This document shows positions 17,578 through 26,477 of a stretch of DNA of 64,000 nucleotides, piece after piece (the first letter of the stretch is position 1; each line of letters opens with the position of its first letter). The DNA comes from Aquipseudomonas alcaligenes_A (GTDB lineage: Bacteria; Pseudomonadota; Gammaproteobacteria; Pseudomonadales; Pseudomonadaceae). The position numbers and the translations under genes were made by a program. The notes under the pieces were generated by a model. The model had not been told where the DNA came from. It did not search any database and saw only the letters and a program-made list of their open reading frames with translations. The stretch is from assembly GCA_048595745.1 (NCBI GenBank), contig CP184361.1; one strand, given 5' to 3'.

Positions 17578-18042
17578 ATGTCCCGTTACCACCTGGCCCA
17601 GCTCAATATCGCCACCATGCGCGAGCCGCTGGAGTCGCCCGGCATGGCCGATTTCGTCAACAATCTGGAGCGCATCAATGCCCTGGCCGAGGCCTCGCCC
17701 GGCTATGTCTGGCGCCTGCAGGACGAGGCCGGCGACGACACCGCCATCCGTCCCTTCGGCGAGGATGTGCTGGTCAACCTGTCCGTCTGGGCCGACGTGC
17801 AGTCGCTCAGCGACTATGTCTACAAGTCCGCCCACACCGAGATGCTCAAGCGCCGCCGCGAGTGGTTCGACAAGCTCGAACAGGCCCATATGGTGCTCTG
17901 GTGGGTACCGGCCGGCCATCGACCGAGCGCGGAGGAGGCGGCCGAACGCCTGGCGCATTTCCGCGTGCATGGCGCCACTGCCCATGCCTTCAGTTTCCGC
18001 CAGGCCTTCGCCGCACCGGACGAGGTGGTCACCCAGCTCTGA
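17578..18042 (+). CDS. DUF3291-domain protein
   Basis: This 154-residue soluble protein matches the DUF3291 pattern: an N-terminal HLAQLNIATMREPL segment, the central FVNNLERINALAEASPGYVWRL and a later HTEMLKRRREWFDKLEQ. The fold is expected to be a dimeric ferredoxin-like alpha/beta barrel, as in antibiotic monooxygenase-like proteins. No catalytic residues can be assigned. It is 21 bases after the EamA transporter and 22 before the YcaQ-like gene. The Shine-Dalgarno AAGGAG lies just upstream of its ATG. Confidence 0.82.
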   Translation: MSRYHLAQLNIATMREPLESPGMADFVNNLERINALAEASPGYVWRLQDEAGDDTAIRPFGEDVLVNLSVWADVQSLSDYVYKSAHTEMLKRRREWFDKLEQAHMVLWWVPAGHRPSAEEAAERLAHFRVHGATAHAFSFRQAFAAPDEVVTQL

Positions 18043-18064
18043 CGGCCTGCTAGGCTTGGCGGCC

Positions 18065-19258
18065 ATGAGCCTGTCACTTTCCCTTGCCCAAGCCCGCCGC
18101 TTGGCCCTGGCCGCCCAGGGCTTCGCCCGCACGCCACGCGGTGCCATCGGCCATCGCCAGCTGCGTGCGCAGATCGAGCGCCTCGGCGTGCTGCAGATCG
18201 ACTCGGTCAACGCCTTGGTGCGCTCGCACTACCTGCCGTCTTTCTCGCGCCTGGGCCACTACGAACCCACGCTGCTGGATGAGCTGGCCTGGGGCAAGCC
18301 GAAGCGCCGTAGCCTGTTCGAGTACTGGGGGCACGAGGCCTCGCTGCTGCCGCTGGAGCTCTATCCGTTGCTGCGCTGGCGCATGCGTCGGTCAGCGGAC
18401 GGGCAGGGCATCTACCGCCAGCTGGCGGAGTTTGGCGTCCGGCAGCGAGAGCTGATTCAGCGCGTACTGCAGACGGTGCGCGAGCAGGGCGCACTCGGCG
18501 CCGGCAGCCTCAGCACCCGCACCGAGCGCGCCGGCCCCTGGTGGGACTGGAGTGCGGAGAAGCATGCGCTGGAGTGGCTGTTCGCCGCCGGTGAGGTGAC
18601 GGTTGCCGGGCGCCGCGGCTTCGAGCGTCTGTACGACCTGCCGGAACGGGTGATTCCCGCCGAGCTGCTCGACCACCCCGAACTGGACGAGGCCGAGGCC
18701 CAGCGCCAGCTGCTGCTGCGTGCGGCCGATGCCCTAGGCGTGGCCACCGAGCGCGACCTGCGCGACTACTTCCGCCTGGACGCCGTCGACAGCAAGGCGC
18801 GTATCACCGAGCTGGTGGAGGCCGGCGAACTGCTGCCAGTGGCGGTACAGGGCTGGAAGCAGCCGGCCTACTGTCACGGCGAGCCGAGTATTGCGCGACG
18901 GGTGAAGGCCAGTGCGCTGCTGTCGCCCTTCGACTCGCTGATCTGGGAGCGTGAGCGCACCGAACGGCTGTTCGGCTTCCGCTACCGCCTGGAGATCTAT
19001 ACCCCGCCGGCCAAGCGCGTGTACGGTTACTACGTGCTGCCCTTCCTGCACCACGAGCGCCTGCTGGCGCGGGTCGACCTGCGCAGCGAGCGGGCGCAGG
19101 GGCGCCTGGCGGTGCATGCCGTGCATCTGGAAGAGGCGGTGTTGAGCGAGGAGGCGTTGCAGGCCCTGGCCGGGGAGTTGCGCGCGCTGGCGCAGTGGCT
19201 GGGGCTAGGGGAGGTCGTGTTCAGCCCGCAGGCTCAACGCTGCTTGATGCATTGCTAG
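18065..19258 (+). CDS. YcaQ-like winged-helix DNA glycosylase family protein
   Basis: This 397-residue protein carries the HTH_42/DUF1006 signature, including QIDSVNALVRSHYLPSFSRL (about residues 43-62) and later LLSPFDSLIWERERTERLFG. E. coli YcaQ and the Streptomyces AlkZ enzymes of this family unhook interstrand crosslinks or remove bulky alkyl adducts from DNA. That function is inferred here by family only. The ATG at 18065 is taken because the conserved region starts immediately after it. It is the last gene of a likely three-gene unit with the EamA transporter and DUF3291 protein. Confidence 0.82.
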   Translation: MSLSLSLAQARRLALAAQGFARTPRGAIGHRQLRAQIERLGVLQIDSVNALVRSHYLPSFSRLGHYEPTLLDELAWGKPKRRSLFEYWGHEASLLPLELYPLLRWRMRRSADGQGIYRQLAEFGVRQRELIQRVLQTVREQGALGAGSLSTRTERAGPWWDWSAEKHALEWLFAAGEVTVAGRRGFERLYDLPERVIPAELLDHPELDEAEAQRQLLLRAADALGVATERDLRDYFRLDAVDSKARITELVEAGELLPVAVQGWKQPAYCHGEPSIARRVKASALLSPFDSLIWERERTERLFGFRYRLEIYTPPAKRVYGYYVLPFLHHERLLARVDLRSERAQGRLAVHAVHLEEAVLSEEALQALAGELRALAQWLGLGEVVFSPQAQRCLMHC

Positions 19259-19286
19259 GCGCGGAGGGCGGGTGCTGCTTGGCCCG

Positions 19287-19664
19287 TTACTGCGTTTCGA
19301 TGGCGGTGTGCTCAACCAATCCGTTTGCATCGAAGCTGACTACTAGCGCGCTGTGTCGCCAGTCCCAATGACACTGGCCGAGGTTGTAGCGAAGCTGCCC
19401 TTCGGGTTTCGCGTCGGGCTCTCCCAGTAGACCAAGTGTCTCGGCCCTGCTGCGATTGCTGAGGCTCTTGCTCTGCTGCAGGCTTAGCGCCATGCCGCCA
19501 CGTACGCAGCCAGGGTCGTTCTGCTGGGCTGCAGCCTGGCGGTCACGCCATTGATGTCGGTCGAATGGCTCAGCCTGGGCGTGAATGGATGTGAAATGGT
19601 GGAAACCGCCAAGTGCGACGATGGCTGTCGTTAAGAGCGCGGTGATCGTGATGGCTTTCGACAT
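19287..19664 (-). CDS. Small exported hypothetical protein
   Basis: This 125-residue protein has an N-terminal hydrophobic stretch (residues 5-22) likely to be a signal peptide or anchor. It then has a small domain with two cysteines and the segment SRAETLGLLGEPD. That last motif resembles the helix-turn of BamE/SmpA-like small periplasmic domains, but the similarity is short and not decisive. The protein probably acts in the periplasm. It follows the M48 protease gene on the same strand, separated by a hairpin. Confidence 0.6.
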   Translation of the reverse strand: MSKAITITALLTTAIVALGGFHHFTSIHAQAEPFDRHQWRDRQAAAQQNDPGCVRGGMALSLQQSKSLSNRSRAETLGLLGEPDAKPEGQLRYNLGQCHWDWRHSALVVSFDANGLVEHTAIETQ

Positions 19665-19687
19665 TGTTTCTGCCGGCTGTGGTTACG

Positions 19688-19710
19688 CCCGCTCGCGTTG
19701 CGCGAGCGGG
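19688..19710 (-). terminator. Hairpin after the M48 protease gene
   Basis: A perfect 10-bp inverted repeat (CCCGCTCGCG / CGCGAGCGGG) with a 3-nt loop lies 8 bases past the M48 gene stop. It lacks a clear T tract, so it may be a weak terminator or an mRNA-stabilising structure. Confidence 0.45.
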
Positions 19711-19718
19711 CACAGGAC

Positions 19719-20477
19719 TTACTGCTCGGCAGCGATACGCTGGCGGATATGCGCGGCGCGGTCGGCGGAGCCCGGGTGGGAGTCGAACATGCTGCTGTCG
19801 CCGCCGCCCAGCTGGGCCAGCTTGTCGAAGGCGCTGGCCAGGCCCTGCAGCGGGATGCCGCGCTTCTTCAGCAGGTCGAAGGAGAAGTCGTCGGCATCGC
19901 TTTCCTGCGACTGGGAGAACTGCGCGTTGACCAGCGCTTCGCCCAGGTCACCCAGCTGCGAGGCGGACAGAGCGGCGACCGCGCCGTTGCCGGAGGAGGC
20001 TGCGGCGCCGCGCGCCACCGAGGTGGCATAGGCGGCCTGCATGGCCTTCTTGGTGTGGCCGAGGGCGACGTGGCCCATCTCGTGGCCGAGCACGCCTTCC
20101 ACTTCGTTGTCGTTCATCAGGTCCATCAGGCCGCTGTAGACGCGCACGCAGCCGTTGGCCATGGCCCAGGCGTTGACCTCGTCGGTCAGGTAGACCTTGT
20201 AGTTGACCGGGGTGCCGTTGACCTGGCTGCCGAGGTTGGCGGCGATCTTGTCCAGGCGCCGGCTGTACTCGCTGTCTGCCGGGGCGATGGGCGCTTCGTA
20301 GTCCATCTGCATGCAGGCCTCGTCGGCCATGCTCTTCACTTCGGCATCGCTCAGAGTCGCGGCCTGCATGGCCTGCAGGCCGGTGCTGAGCATCGCGTCC
20401 GGGCTCATGTTCTGGCAGCCGCTGAGCAGAGTGGCCAGGGCGAGGGCGGAAAGGGAGAAGTGCAGTTTCATGGTCAT
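19719..20477 (-). CDS. M48-family periplasmic metalloprotease lipoprotein
   Basis: This 252-residue protein has a lipobox (LLSGC, Cys at residue 21) and the zinc-protease motif HEMGHVALGH (about residues 132-141). A third ligand is likely the Glu in SQESDADDFSFD. It resembles LoiP/YggG-type Oma1-like M48 proteases, which degrade or process envelope proteins under stress at the outer membrane. It is monocistronic or followed by the small exported protein. Confidence 0.87.
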   Translation of the reverse strand: MTMKLHFSLSALALATLLSGCQNMSPDAMLSTGLQAMQAATLSDAEVKSMADEACMQMDYEAPIAPADSEYSRRLDKIAANLGSQVNGTPVNYKVYLTDEVNAWAMANGCVRVYSGLMDLMNDNEVEGVLGHEMGHVALGHTKKAMQAAYATSVARGAAASSGNGAVAALSASQLGDLGEALVNAQFSQSQESDADDFSFDLLKKRGIPLQGLASAFDKLAQLGGGDSSMFDSHPGSADRAAHIRQRIAAEQ

Positions 20478-20604
20478 CGTCCTTGAAGGTGAAGCGATAG
20501 AAGGGGCCGAGCCGCGTTGGCATCCGGCCAGCGCGCTATTGTCGGCGATGCGACCCTGGCGAGAGTGTGACCCGGGTCGCGCTATGGCCGATCGGGCTGC
20601 GGCG

Positions 20605-21159
20605 CTAAGGCGCGAGCCCCAGCCCCTCTTCCTGGCGCAGTTGCACGCTCATGTCGTCGCAGCTGGCCGACCACTCGCGCAGCCAGGCGGGCATGTCTGG
20701 CGAGCGTTCGTCCAGCCCCATGCCGCGGGCGAACTCGCCGGGCGGCACGGTACCGCTCGCGGAGCGGAACAGCCCGCGAATGACGATCACCCCCACCGTG
20801 CGTCCGCCGCTGACGAAGCGGTGCTCGACGAAGCTCCACTTGTCGTCCCAGCCGAGCATGCGGGTGTGGATTTCGAAGGACTCGAACAGCTTCAGCTCGC
20901 GGCGGAACTTACCCCAGGTGTCGCCGACGATGGGCAGCGCGCGGTGGCGCAGGGCGATGCGGAAGGCGCCACTGCGCAGCACGTAGTCCATGCGGCCGAC
21001 GTCGGCCAGGGTGAAGTAGCGCCCGTTGGTGACGTGGCGATTGAAGTCGAGGTCCAGTGGCCACACGCGCATGCGCACGACGGTGGTCGACAGGGCGTGG
21101 GCCGGCTTGCGCCAGGGGCGGCGCAGGAGCATGAGGAGCAGGCGGAACCAGAGATTCAT
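20605..21159 (-). CDS. Acyl-CoA thioesterase-like hotdog protein
   Basis: This 184-residue protein has a short N-terminal hydrophobic stretch followed by a 4HBT-like hotdog domain. The segment PLDLDFNRHVTNGRYFTLAD contains the Asp-x-x-x-His-x-x-Asn pattern typical of 4-hydroxybenzoyl-CoA thioesterase relatives. It probably hydrolyses an acyl thioester or acts as a related protein of unknown substrate. It is divergent from the GlxA-type regulator gene at 21263. Confidence 0.78.
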   Translation of the reverse strand: MNLWFRLLLMLLRRPWRKPAHALSTTVVRMRVWPLDLDFNRHVTNGRYFTLADVGRMDYVLRSGAFRIALRHRALPIVGDTWGKFRRELKLFESFEIHTRMLGWDDKWSFVEHRFVSGGRTVGVIVIRGLFRSASGTVPPGEFARGMGLDERSPDMPAWLREWSASCDDMSVQLRQEEGLGLAP

Positions 21160-21262
21160 GAGGAAGTCCGTTGGCGGGATGGCCGGAGCACTCTAGGGAC
21201 TGGCTTTGCGTTAAGGTAGGTGGATAAATGACTTTATCCATGCGAAATCTGCAAAGCCCGCC

Positions 21263-22228
21263 ATGCACGTGACCCTTCTGCTCGCCGACCACTGTTCCGC
21301 CGCCAGCGCTACCATGGCCCTGGAAATACTGCGCGCCGCCAACCTGTTCGCCGATGCCGGCGAGCCGCTGTTCGAGGTGGTGGTGGCGTCCCATGACGGC
21401 CTGCCCGTGCCTTCGCTGAGCGGCCAGGCGCTGCAGGCCGAGGTGGCGCTTGAGCAGGTGGCGCGTACCGATCTGGTGCTGATTCCCGGTTTCCTCTTCA
21501 CCCTGCGCGAGGCCTTGCCCGGCTTCCATCGCTACCGCGACTGGCTGCGTCAGCAACATGCCCAGGGCGCGGTGCTGGCGGCGATGTGCACGGCCACCTT
21601 CATGCTCGCCGAGGCCGGTCTGCTGGGCGGCACCCGTGCCACCACGCACTGGGCCTTTGCCGAGCTGTTTCGCCGGCGCTACCCGGATGCGCTGCTGGAC
21701 GAGCGGCAGATCCTCTGCGAGGACAATCGCCTGATCAGCAGTGGCGGCGCCAGCGCGGCGATGGACCTGCTGCTGCACCTGGTGCGGCGTTTCGCTTCAC
21801 TGGAGCTGGCGCAGCTGTGCAGTCGCTACCTGCTGATCGACAACGTGCGCAGCGAGCAGTCGTCCTATGTGCTGTGGTCGATGCCGAAGAGTCATGGCGA
21901 TGCCGACATCCTGCGGGTGCAGAACTGGCTGGACGAGCACTTCGGCCAGCCGCTGCTGATCGACGAGCTGGCCGGCCGCTTCGGCTTCGGCGTGCGCAAT
22001 TTCAAGCGGCGCTTCAAGGAGGCCACCGGCTATACGCCGCTGGCCTATCTGCAGACGCTGCGCCTGGAGAAGGCCAAGCAGCTGCTGGAAACCACGCGCA
22101 TGAGCCTCGATAGCATCACCTTCGCGGTCGGCTACGAGGACAGCAACTCGTTCCGCCGCCTGTTCCAGCAGCGCGTCGGCCTGCTGCCGGCTGCCTACCG
22201 CAAGAAGTTCCAGGCCCGCGCCGGCTAG
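21263..22228 (+). CDS. GlxA-type AraC-family transcriptional regulator
   Basis: This 321-residue regulator has an N-terminal DJ-1/PfpI-like domain (about 1-180) with the nucleophile-elbow cysteine in AAMCTATFMLAEAGLL, and a C-terminal pair of AraC helix-turn-helix motifs (about 215-315). In Pseudomonas, GlxA-type proteins such as GbdR and ArgR-like regulators control catabolism of amines and amino acids, with the DJ-1 domain as ligand sensor. The neighbours are a divergent thioesterase and a convergent DAHP synthase, so no target is obvious. Confidence 0.87.
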   Translation: MHVTLLLADHCSAASATMALEILRAANLFADAGEPLFEVVVASHDGLPVPSLSGQALQAEVALEQVARTDLVLIPGFLFTLREALPGFHRYRDWLRQQHAQGAVLAAMCTATFMLAEAGLLGGTRATTHWAFAELFRRRYPDALLDERQILCEDNRLISSGGASAAMDLLLHLVRRFASLELAQLCSRYLLIDNVRSEQSSYVLWSMPKSHGDADILRVQNWLDEHFGQPLLIDELAGRFGFGVRNFKRRFKEATGYTPLAYLQTLRLEKAKQLLETTRMSLDSITFAVGYEDSNSFRRLFQQRVGLLPAAYRKKFQARAG

Positions 22229-22241
22229 GCGGCGCCTTGGC

Positions 22242-23585
22242 TCAAGCCCTGGCCTGCTTGAGGGTCTCGGCGATCATGAAGGCCAGCTCCAGCGACTGGT
22301 CGGCGTTCATGCGTGGGTCGCAGTGCGTGTGGTAGCGGTCGGACAGGCCGGCCTCGGTGATCGGCCGCGAGCCGCCGATGCACTCGGTGACGTTCTGCCC
22401 GGTCATCTCGATATGGATGCCGCCGGCCACGGTGCCCTCGGCGCGGTGCACCTGGAAGAACTGCTTGACCTCCGAGAGGATCTGCGCGAAGTCGCGCGTC
22501 TTGTAGCCGCTGGACGCCTTGATGGTGTTGCCGTGCATGGGGTCGGAACTCCACAGCACCTGGCGGCCTTCTTCCTTGACCTTGCGCAGCAGGCGCGGGA
22601 AGTGCGCCTCGACCTTGTCGGCGCCCATGCGCACGATCAGGTTGAGGCGGCCCGGGTCGTTGTCCGGGTTGAGGATGTCGATCAGGCGGATCAGCTCGTC
22701 CGGGTCCATGCTCGGGCCGACCTTGACCCCGATGGGGTTCTCGATGCCGCGCATGAACTCGACGTGGGCGCCGTCCAGCTGGCGGGTACGGTCGCCGATC
22801 CACAGCATGTGCGCGGAGCAGTCGTACCAGCGCCCGGTGAGGCTGTCCTGGCGCACGAAGGCCTGCTCGTAGCCCAGCAGCAGCGCCTCGTGGGCGGTGA
22901 AGAAGCTGACTTCGCGCAACTGCGGCGCGCTGTCCATGCCGACCGCGCGCATGAAGGCGAGGGTCTCGTCGATGCGGGTGGCCAACTGGTGGTACTTCTC
23001 GGAGAGCGCCGAGTTGGCGATGAAGTCGAGGTTCCACTGGTGCACCTGGTGCACATCGGCGAAGCCGCCCTGGGCGAAGGCGCGCAGCAGGTTGAGGCTG
23101 GCGGTGGCCTGGTGGTAGGCCTGCAGCAGGCGTTCCGGGTCCGGCACGCGGCTGGCAGCGTCGAACTCGATGCCGTTGACGATATCGCCACGGTAGGCCG
23201 GCAGGGTGACGCCGCCGAGGGTCTCGTCGTTGGCCGAGCGCGGCTTGGCGAACTGGCCAGCCATGCGTCCGACCTTGACCACCGGGCAGCCGGCGGCGAA
23301 GGTCATGACGATGGCCATCTGCAGCAGCACCTTGAAGGTGTCGCGGATCTTCGCCGCGCTGAACTCGGCGAAGCTCTCGGCGCAGTCGCCGCCCTGCAGC
23401 AGGAAGGCGCGGCCCTGGGTCACTTCGGCGAACTGGCGGCGCAGCTCGCGCGCCTCGCCGGCGAACACCAGCGGCGGATAGCCGGCCAGGGTCTGCTCCA
23501 CGCGGGCCAGGTGGGCGGCATCGGGGTATTGCGGCTGCTGCTGGATGGGCTTGCCTCTCCAGCTTTCGGGACTCCAGGCGGACAT
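22242..23585 (-). CDS. Class II 3-deoxy-7-phosphoheptulonate (DAHP) synthase
   Basis: This 447-residue enzyme catalyses phosphoenolpyruvate plus erythrose-4-phosphate to DAHP, the first step of the shikimate pathway. Class II features are clear: FLLQGGDCAESF near residue 80, KVGRMAGQFAKPRS near 125, VLWSSDPMHGNT and GGIHIEMTGQNVTECIGG. These carry metal and substrate ligands. The start MSAWSPESW at 23585 matches family beginnings; an upstream GTG four codons earlier is possible. It is convergent with the GlxA gene. PAO1 has a similar class II gene at this relative position. Confidence 0.93.
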   Translation of the reverse strand: MSAWSPESWRGKPIQQQPQYPDAAHLARVEQTLAGYPPLVFAGEARELRRQFAEVTQGRAFLLQGGDCAESFAEFSAAKIRDTFKVLLQMAIVMTFAAGCPVVKVGRMAGQFAKPRSANDETLGGVTLPAYRGDIVNGIEFDAASRVPDPERLLQAYHQATASLNLLRAFAQGGFADVHQVHQWNLDFIANSALSEKYHQLATRIDETLAFMRAVGMDSAPQLREVSFFTAHEALLLGYEQAFVRQDSLTGRWYDCSAHMLWIGDRTRQLDGAHVEFMRGIENPIGVKVGPSMDPDELIRLIDILNPDNDPGRLNLIVRMGADKVEAHFPRLLRKVKEEGRQVLWSSDPMHGNTIKASSGYKTRDFAQILSEVKQFFQVHRAEGTVAGGIHIEMTGQNVTECIGGSRPITEAGLSDRYHTHCDPRMNADQSLELAFMIAETLKQARA

Positions 23586-23838
23586 CGGATTACTCACGGT
23601 CGATTCATCGGGCTGGCCGCATGTTAACTCCGCGCAGCGTGGCTGGTCAGCCGATAAGCGCGATAGAGCGGTTGAATCGACAGGAAGGGGCGCCCGCCGC
23701 GGCCGGCCAGCCGGCGAATACTCGGCTGCCGGCAGGGCGGCCGCGAGCGGGTGCTGAACCGGTGCGCTGGGCAGCGTTCCGGGAGACGGTGCTCTTGGCG
23801 GCACCTGGTGAATGGCGAGGGTTTGGCCCTCTCCCTAG

Positions 23839-23862
23839 CCCTCTCCCGTAAACGGGAGAGGG
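23839..23862. repeat. CTCTCCC-type palindromic repeat
   Basis: A perfect 11-bp inverted repeat (CCCTCTCCCGT / ACGGGAGAGGG) has a 2-nt loop. It belongs by sequence to the same group as the hairpins at 31372-31404 and 61978-62003. Confidence 0.75.
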
Positions 23863-23891
23863 GATGGTCCTTGGTTAGTCGTTGGCTTCGT

Positions 23892-23946
23892 AGCCCGGAT
23901 GCAATCCGGGAGGCAGGCCGCTCCGCTCCCGGATTGCACCCAGGCT
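23892..23946. repeat. REP-like inverted repeat
   Basis: The core is a perfect 13-bp inverted repeat, TGCAATCCGGGAG (23900-23912) and CTCCCGGATTGCA (23926-23938), extended outward by AGCC/GGCT. The AGCCCGGATGCAATCCGGG type is a familiar intergenic repeat in Pseudomonas relatives. It ends 4 bases before the amidohydrolase stop, so it may also cap that operon transcript. Confidence 0.7.
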
Positions 23947-23949
23947 CAA

Positions 23950-25740
23950 TCAGGCGGTGGCGGGCTGCAGCGCGCCTGCGGGCGCCGAGCGCGGCAGTAC
24001 GTCGCGGGCCGGCAGGAAGCGGCCGTAGCGCTTCGCCTTGCCGAGGTCGTCCGGGTATTCCTGGCCGCGCTGGTAGGCGATGTGTCCGTTGATCAGGGTC
24101 AGCTCGACTGCCGCGTCGTTGCGTTTGACCACCCGCACCAGGCCGAGCACTTCCATCGGCTCCTCGGCGATGGCGTCCAGCTCCGCAGTCAGGCCCTCGG
24201 GGTTGACGATCACCAGGTCGGCGCGGTCGCCGACGCGGATATAGCCGGCGTCCACGCCGATGAAGTCGGCCAGCTCGCCGCTGCAGCGGCGCACCGCCTG
24301 GCCCAGTTCCATGAAGGGCGCGCCGGCCAGCTGCGCATCGCGCACGTACTTGAGGAAGCGCAGCGGGAAGTTGTACTGGGCGATGGAGCGCAGGTGCGCG
24401 CCGGAATCGGCGAAGCCGGGGTGGGTCCAGGGGCTGGCCAGCAGCTTGCGCATGATCGGCTCGCGCTGGTTGCCGTAGCAGGTGGTCCACTTCAGCGCCT
24501 CGCGGTACTGGCAGGCCAGCTCGAAGTAGGCGTCCACCGCGTCCAGGCCACGGGCCTCGCCCAGTTGCTTGAAGTTCTTGCCGACCAGCGAGGCATCCGG
24601 GCACTCGGTCACCCAGCAGTCGGAGAAGTCGCGGTGCCACAGGCCCTTGGTGAGGATGGCCTTGACCTGTTTCTTGAACAGGGCGCGGAACTCCGGTTCC
24701 TTGACCTTGGCGTAGAGCTCGTCCGGATCCTTGATGTTGCGCAGGATCTCGCCGGCGCCGAACTCCTCGAAGGCGTTCACGTTGAGCCCTTCCAGGCGCA
24801 GGGTGAAGGGCGCCGGCAAGGTCTGCCAGCGGAAGTGGCCGCGCAGCACTTTGTTGGCCAGCCAGCCGGAGAGGCGGGTGAAGCGGTGCAGCAGCGGCTG
24901 CGACTTGAGGTCCAGCGCGGTGAGCATGGTGCACTTGAGCGGCTTTCTGAACCAGCCGTGGGCCTGCCAGAGGAAGGCGAACACGTTGACCTTGGTCACC
25001 GCGTTCGGCGCGCCCTGCAGCACCGCGCCACGGCGGCGGAGGATGGCGAACAGGCGGGAGAACTCCTTCCAGCTGGCGAAGGTCGAGGGCAGCGGGCTGG
25101 ACCAGGCGCGGTCGCCGTCCATCTTGTCCAGCCGCGTGGTCATCACCGACAGGCCGATGCAGCCGGCGTCCAGCGCTTCCTCCAGCAATTGCTCCATGCG
25201 CGCCAGCTCGGCCTCGCTCGGCGTGATCTTCTGGGTGGCGCGCTCCAGGCCCATCACCGCCACGCGCAGCTCGGAGTGGCCGAGGAAGGAATTGACGTTC
25301 GGCCCCAGCGGCAGCTGCTCGTAGAAGGCGCGGTAGCCGGCGGCGTCGCGCCAGCTCTTCTTCTCCTGCAGGATCGGCAGCACGTACTCGCGCGGCACCG
25401 CCTCGACGCGGGTGAACAGGTCCGAGCAGTCCTCCGGCTCGGCCAGCACCATGCTGATCGAGCAGGAGCCGATGGTCACGCTGGTCACGCCGTGGCGCAC
25501 CGACTCCTTCAGCGCCGGTGCGGCGATCACCTCGGCGTCGTAGTGCGAGTGGATTTCCAGGAAGCCCGGGGTGACCCACTTGCCGGCGGCGTCGATCACC
25601 TGCGCGCAGCCGCTCTCATCCAGCGGGCTGAGGCTGAGCACGTCGATGCGGCCGTCGCGTATGCCGACATGGCGGACCGCGCCGGGGGCGCCGCTGCCGT
25701 CGAAGTACAGGCCGTTCTTGATGATGATGTCGTAGCTCAT
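23950..25740 (-). CDS. D-aminoacylase-like amidohydrolase
   Basis: This 596-residue member of the amidohydrolase superfamily is close to N-acyl-D-amino-acid deacylases. It has the N-terminal beta-sandwich strand (IIIKNGLYFDGSG), the metal-binding HSHYD (His64, His66), SVTIGSCSISM near residue 90, a late DSGAHLRS with the conserved catalytic Asp, and a closing RADLVIVNPEGL. Family enzymes hydrolyse N-acyl bonds of D-amino acids or related amides with one or two metals. It is the last gene of a five-gene operon, overlapping the TauE/SafE gene by ATGA. Substrate is unknown. Confidence 0.85.
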   Translation of the reverse strand: MSYDIIIKNGLYFDGSGAPGAVRHVGIRDGRIDVLSLSPLDESGCAQVIDAAGKWVTPGFLEIHSHYDAEVIAAPALKESVRHGVTSVTIGSCSISMVLAEPEDCSDLFTRVEAVPREYVLPILQEKKSWRDAAGYRAFYEQLPLGPNVNSFLGHSELRVAVMGLERATQKITPSEAELARMEQLLEEALDAGCIGLSVMTTRLDKMDGDRAWSSPLPSTFASWKEFSRLFAILRRRGAVLQGAPNAVTKVNVFAFLWQAHGWFRKPLKCTMLTALDLKSQPLLHRFTRLSGWLANKVLRGHFRWQTLPAPFTLRLEGLNVNAFEEFGAGEILRNIKDPDELYAKVKEPEFRALFKKQVKAILTKGLWHRDFSDCWVTECPDASLVGKNFKQLGEARGLDAVDAYFELACQYREALKWTTCYGNQREPIMRKLLASPWTHPGFADSGAHLRSIAQYNFPLRFLKYVRDAQLAGAPFMELGQAVRRCSGELADFIGVDAGYIRVGDRADLVIVNPEGLTAELDAIAEEPMEVLGLVRVVKRNDAAVELTLINGHIAYQRGQEYPDDLGKAKRYGRFLPARDVLPRSAPAGALQPATA

Positions 25741-26477
25741 GCGAGTCTCCAGGGGGCCAGCAGCAGGGTGCCGGTGAGCAGCAGCAGGCAGTAGATGGCG
25801 ATGCGGAAGTGGCGCTCGTCAAAGCGTCGGTGCAGGCGTTCGCCCAGCCACACGCCGAGCAGCAGCAGCGGGGCGTAGCTCGCCACCTGCGGCAGGGCCG
25901 GTAGCAGGCGGCCGTCGAGCAGGAAGGCGAGGGTGAGCAGGCTGTTGAGGCTGAACCAGACGCTGACCAGGGTGGCGCGCAGGCGCGCCTTGTCCAGCGC
26001 CGTGCCGGCCAGGCCGTAGACCAGCAGCGGCCCGCCCGAGGCGAACAGGCCGTGGCTGAGGCCGGCGCCCAGGGTGATGATGCGCGTCAGCCAGGCCGGG
26101 CGCACCGGCAGCGCCTGGGCATGGCGCAGGCGCCACAGCTCGCGCCCGGCGAACCACAGGATCAGCGCGCCGAAGCCGGCCTTCAGTGCCTGGGTGTCCA
26201 GGTGCGGCAGCAGCCAGTAGCCGAGCAGGGTGCCGGCGAGCATGCCGGGCAGGATGGTGCCGAGCAGCAGGCGGCGGTCGATCAGGCGCCAGTGGCGGCT
26301 GACCAGGTAGCCGGTCATGCCGATGTTCAGCGGCACCAGCACCGGCAGCAGCTGGTCGATGGGTAGCAGCAGGGCGCCGAGCGACAGGGCGATGACGATG
26401 CTGCCGAAGCCGGTGATGGCCTCCAGGGTGTAGGCCAGCAGGATGAAGGCGCCCAGCGCATAGGGTGCATAGGCCAT
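25737..26477 (-). CDS. TauE/SafE-family membrane exporter
   Basis: This 246-residue membrane protein has about eight hydrophobic segments in two repeats (EAITGFGSIVIALSLGALLL near residues 17-36, and GLSHGLFASGGPLLVYGLAG near 138-157). TauE/SafE proteins move sulfite, sulfoacetate or other small organic anions across the inner membrane. The start ATG at 26477 shares one base with the stop of the SDR gene (TGATG). Its own stop overlaps the amidohydrolase ATG. Translational coupling is therefore likely. Confidence 0.85.
   Translation of the reverse strand: MAYAPYALGAFILLAYTLEAITGFGSIVIALSLGALLLPIDQLLPVLVPLNIGMTGYLVSRHWRLIDRRLLLGTILPGMLAGTLLGYWLLPHLDTQALKAGFGALILWFAGRELWRLRHAQALPVRPAWLTRIITLGAGLSHGLFASGGPLLVYGLAGTALDKARLRATLVSVWFSLNSLLTLAFLLDGRLLPALPQVASYAPLLLLGVWLGERLHRRFDERHFRIAIYCLLLLTGTLLLAPWRLA

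Larger units (their letters stand above)
23586..23949. other. Intergenic region with hairpin repeats, no gene
   Basis: Between DAHP synthase and the amidohydrolase no convincing reading frame is present. The first ~250 bases hold the DAHP synthase promoter side. The rest holds two strong inverted repeats listed separately. Confidence 0.6.

Noticed and set aside
22323..23627. Plus-strand open frame antisense to DAHP synthase
   Set aside because: It is a shadow of a well-conserved enzyme gene with no independent support.
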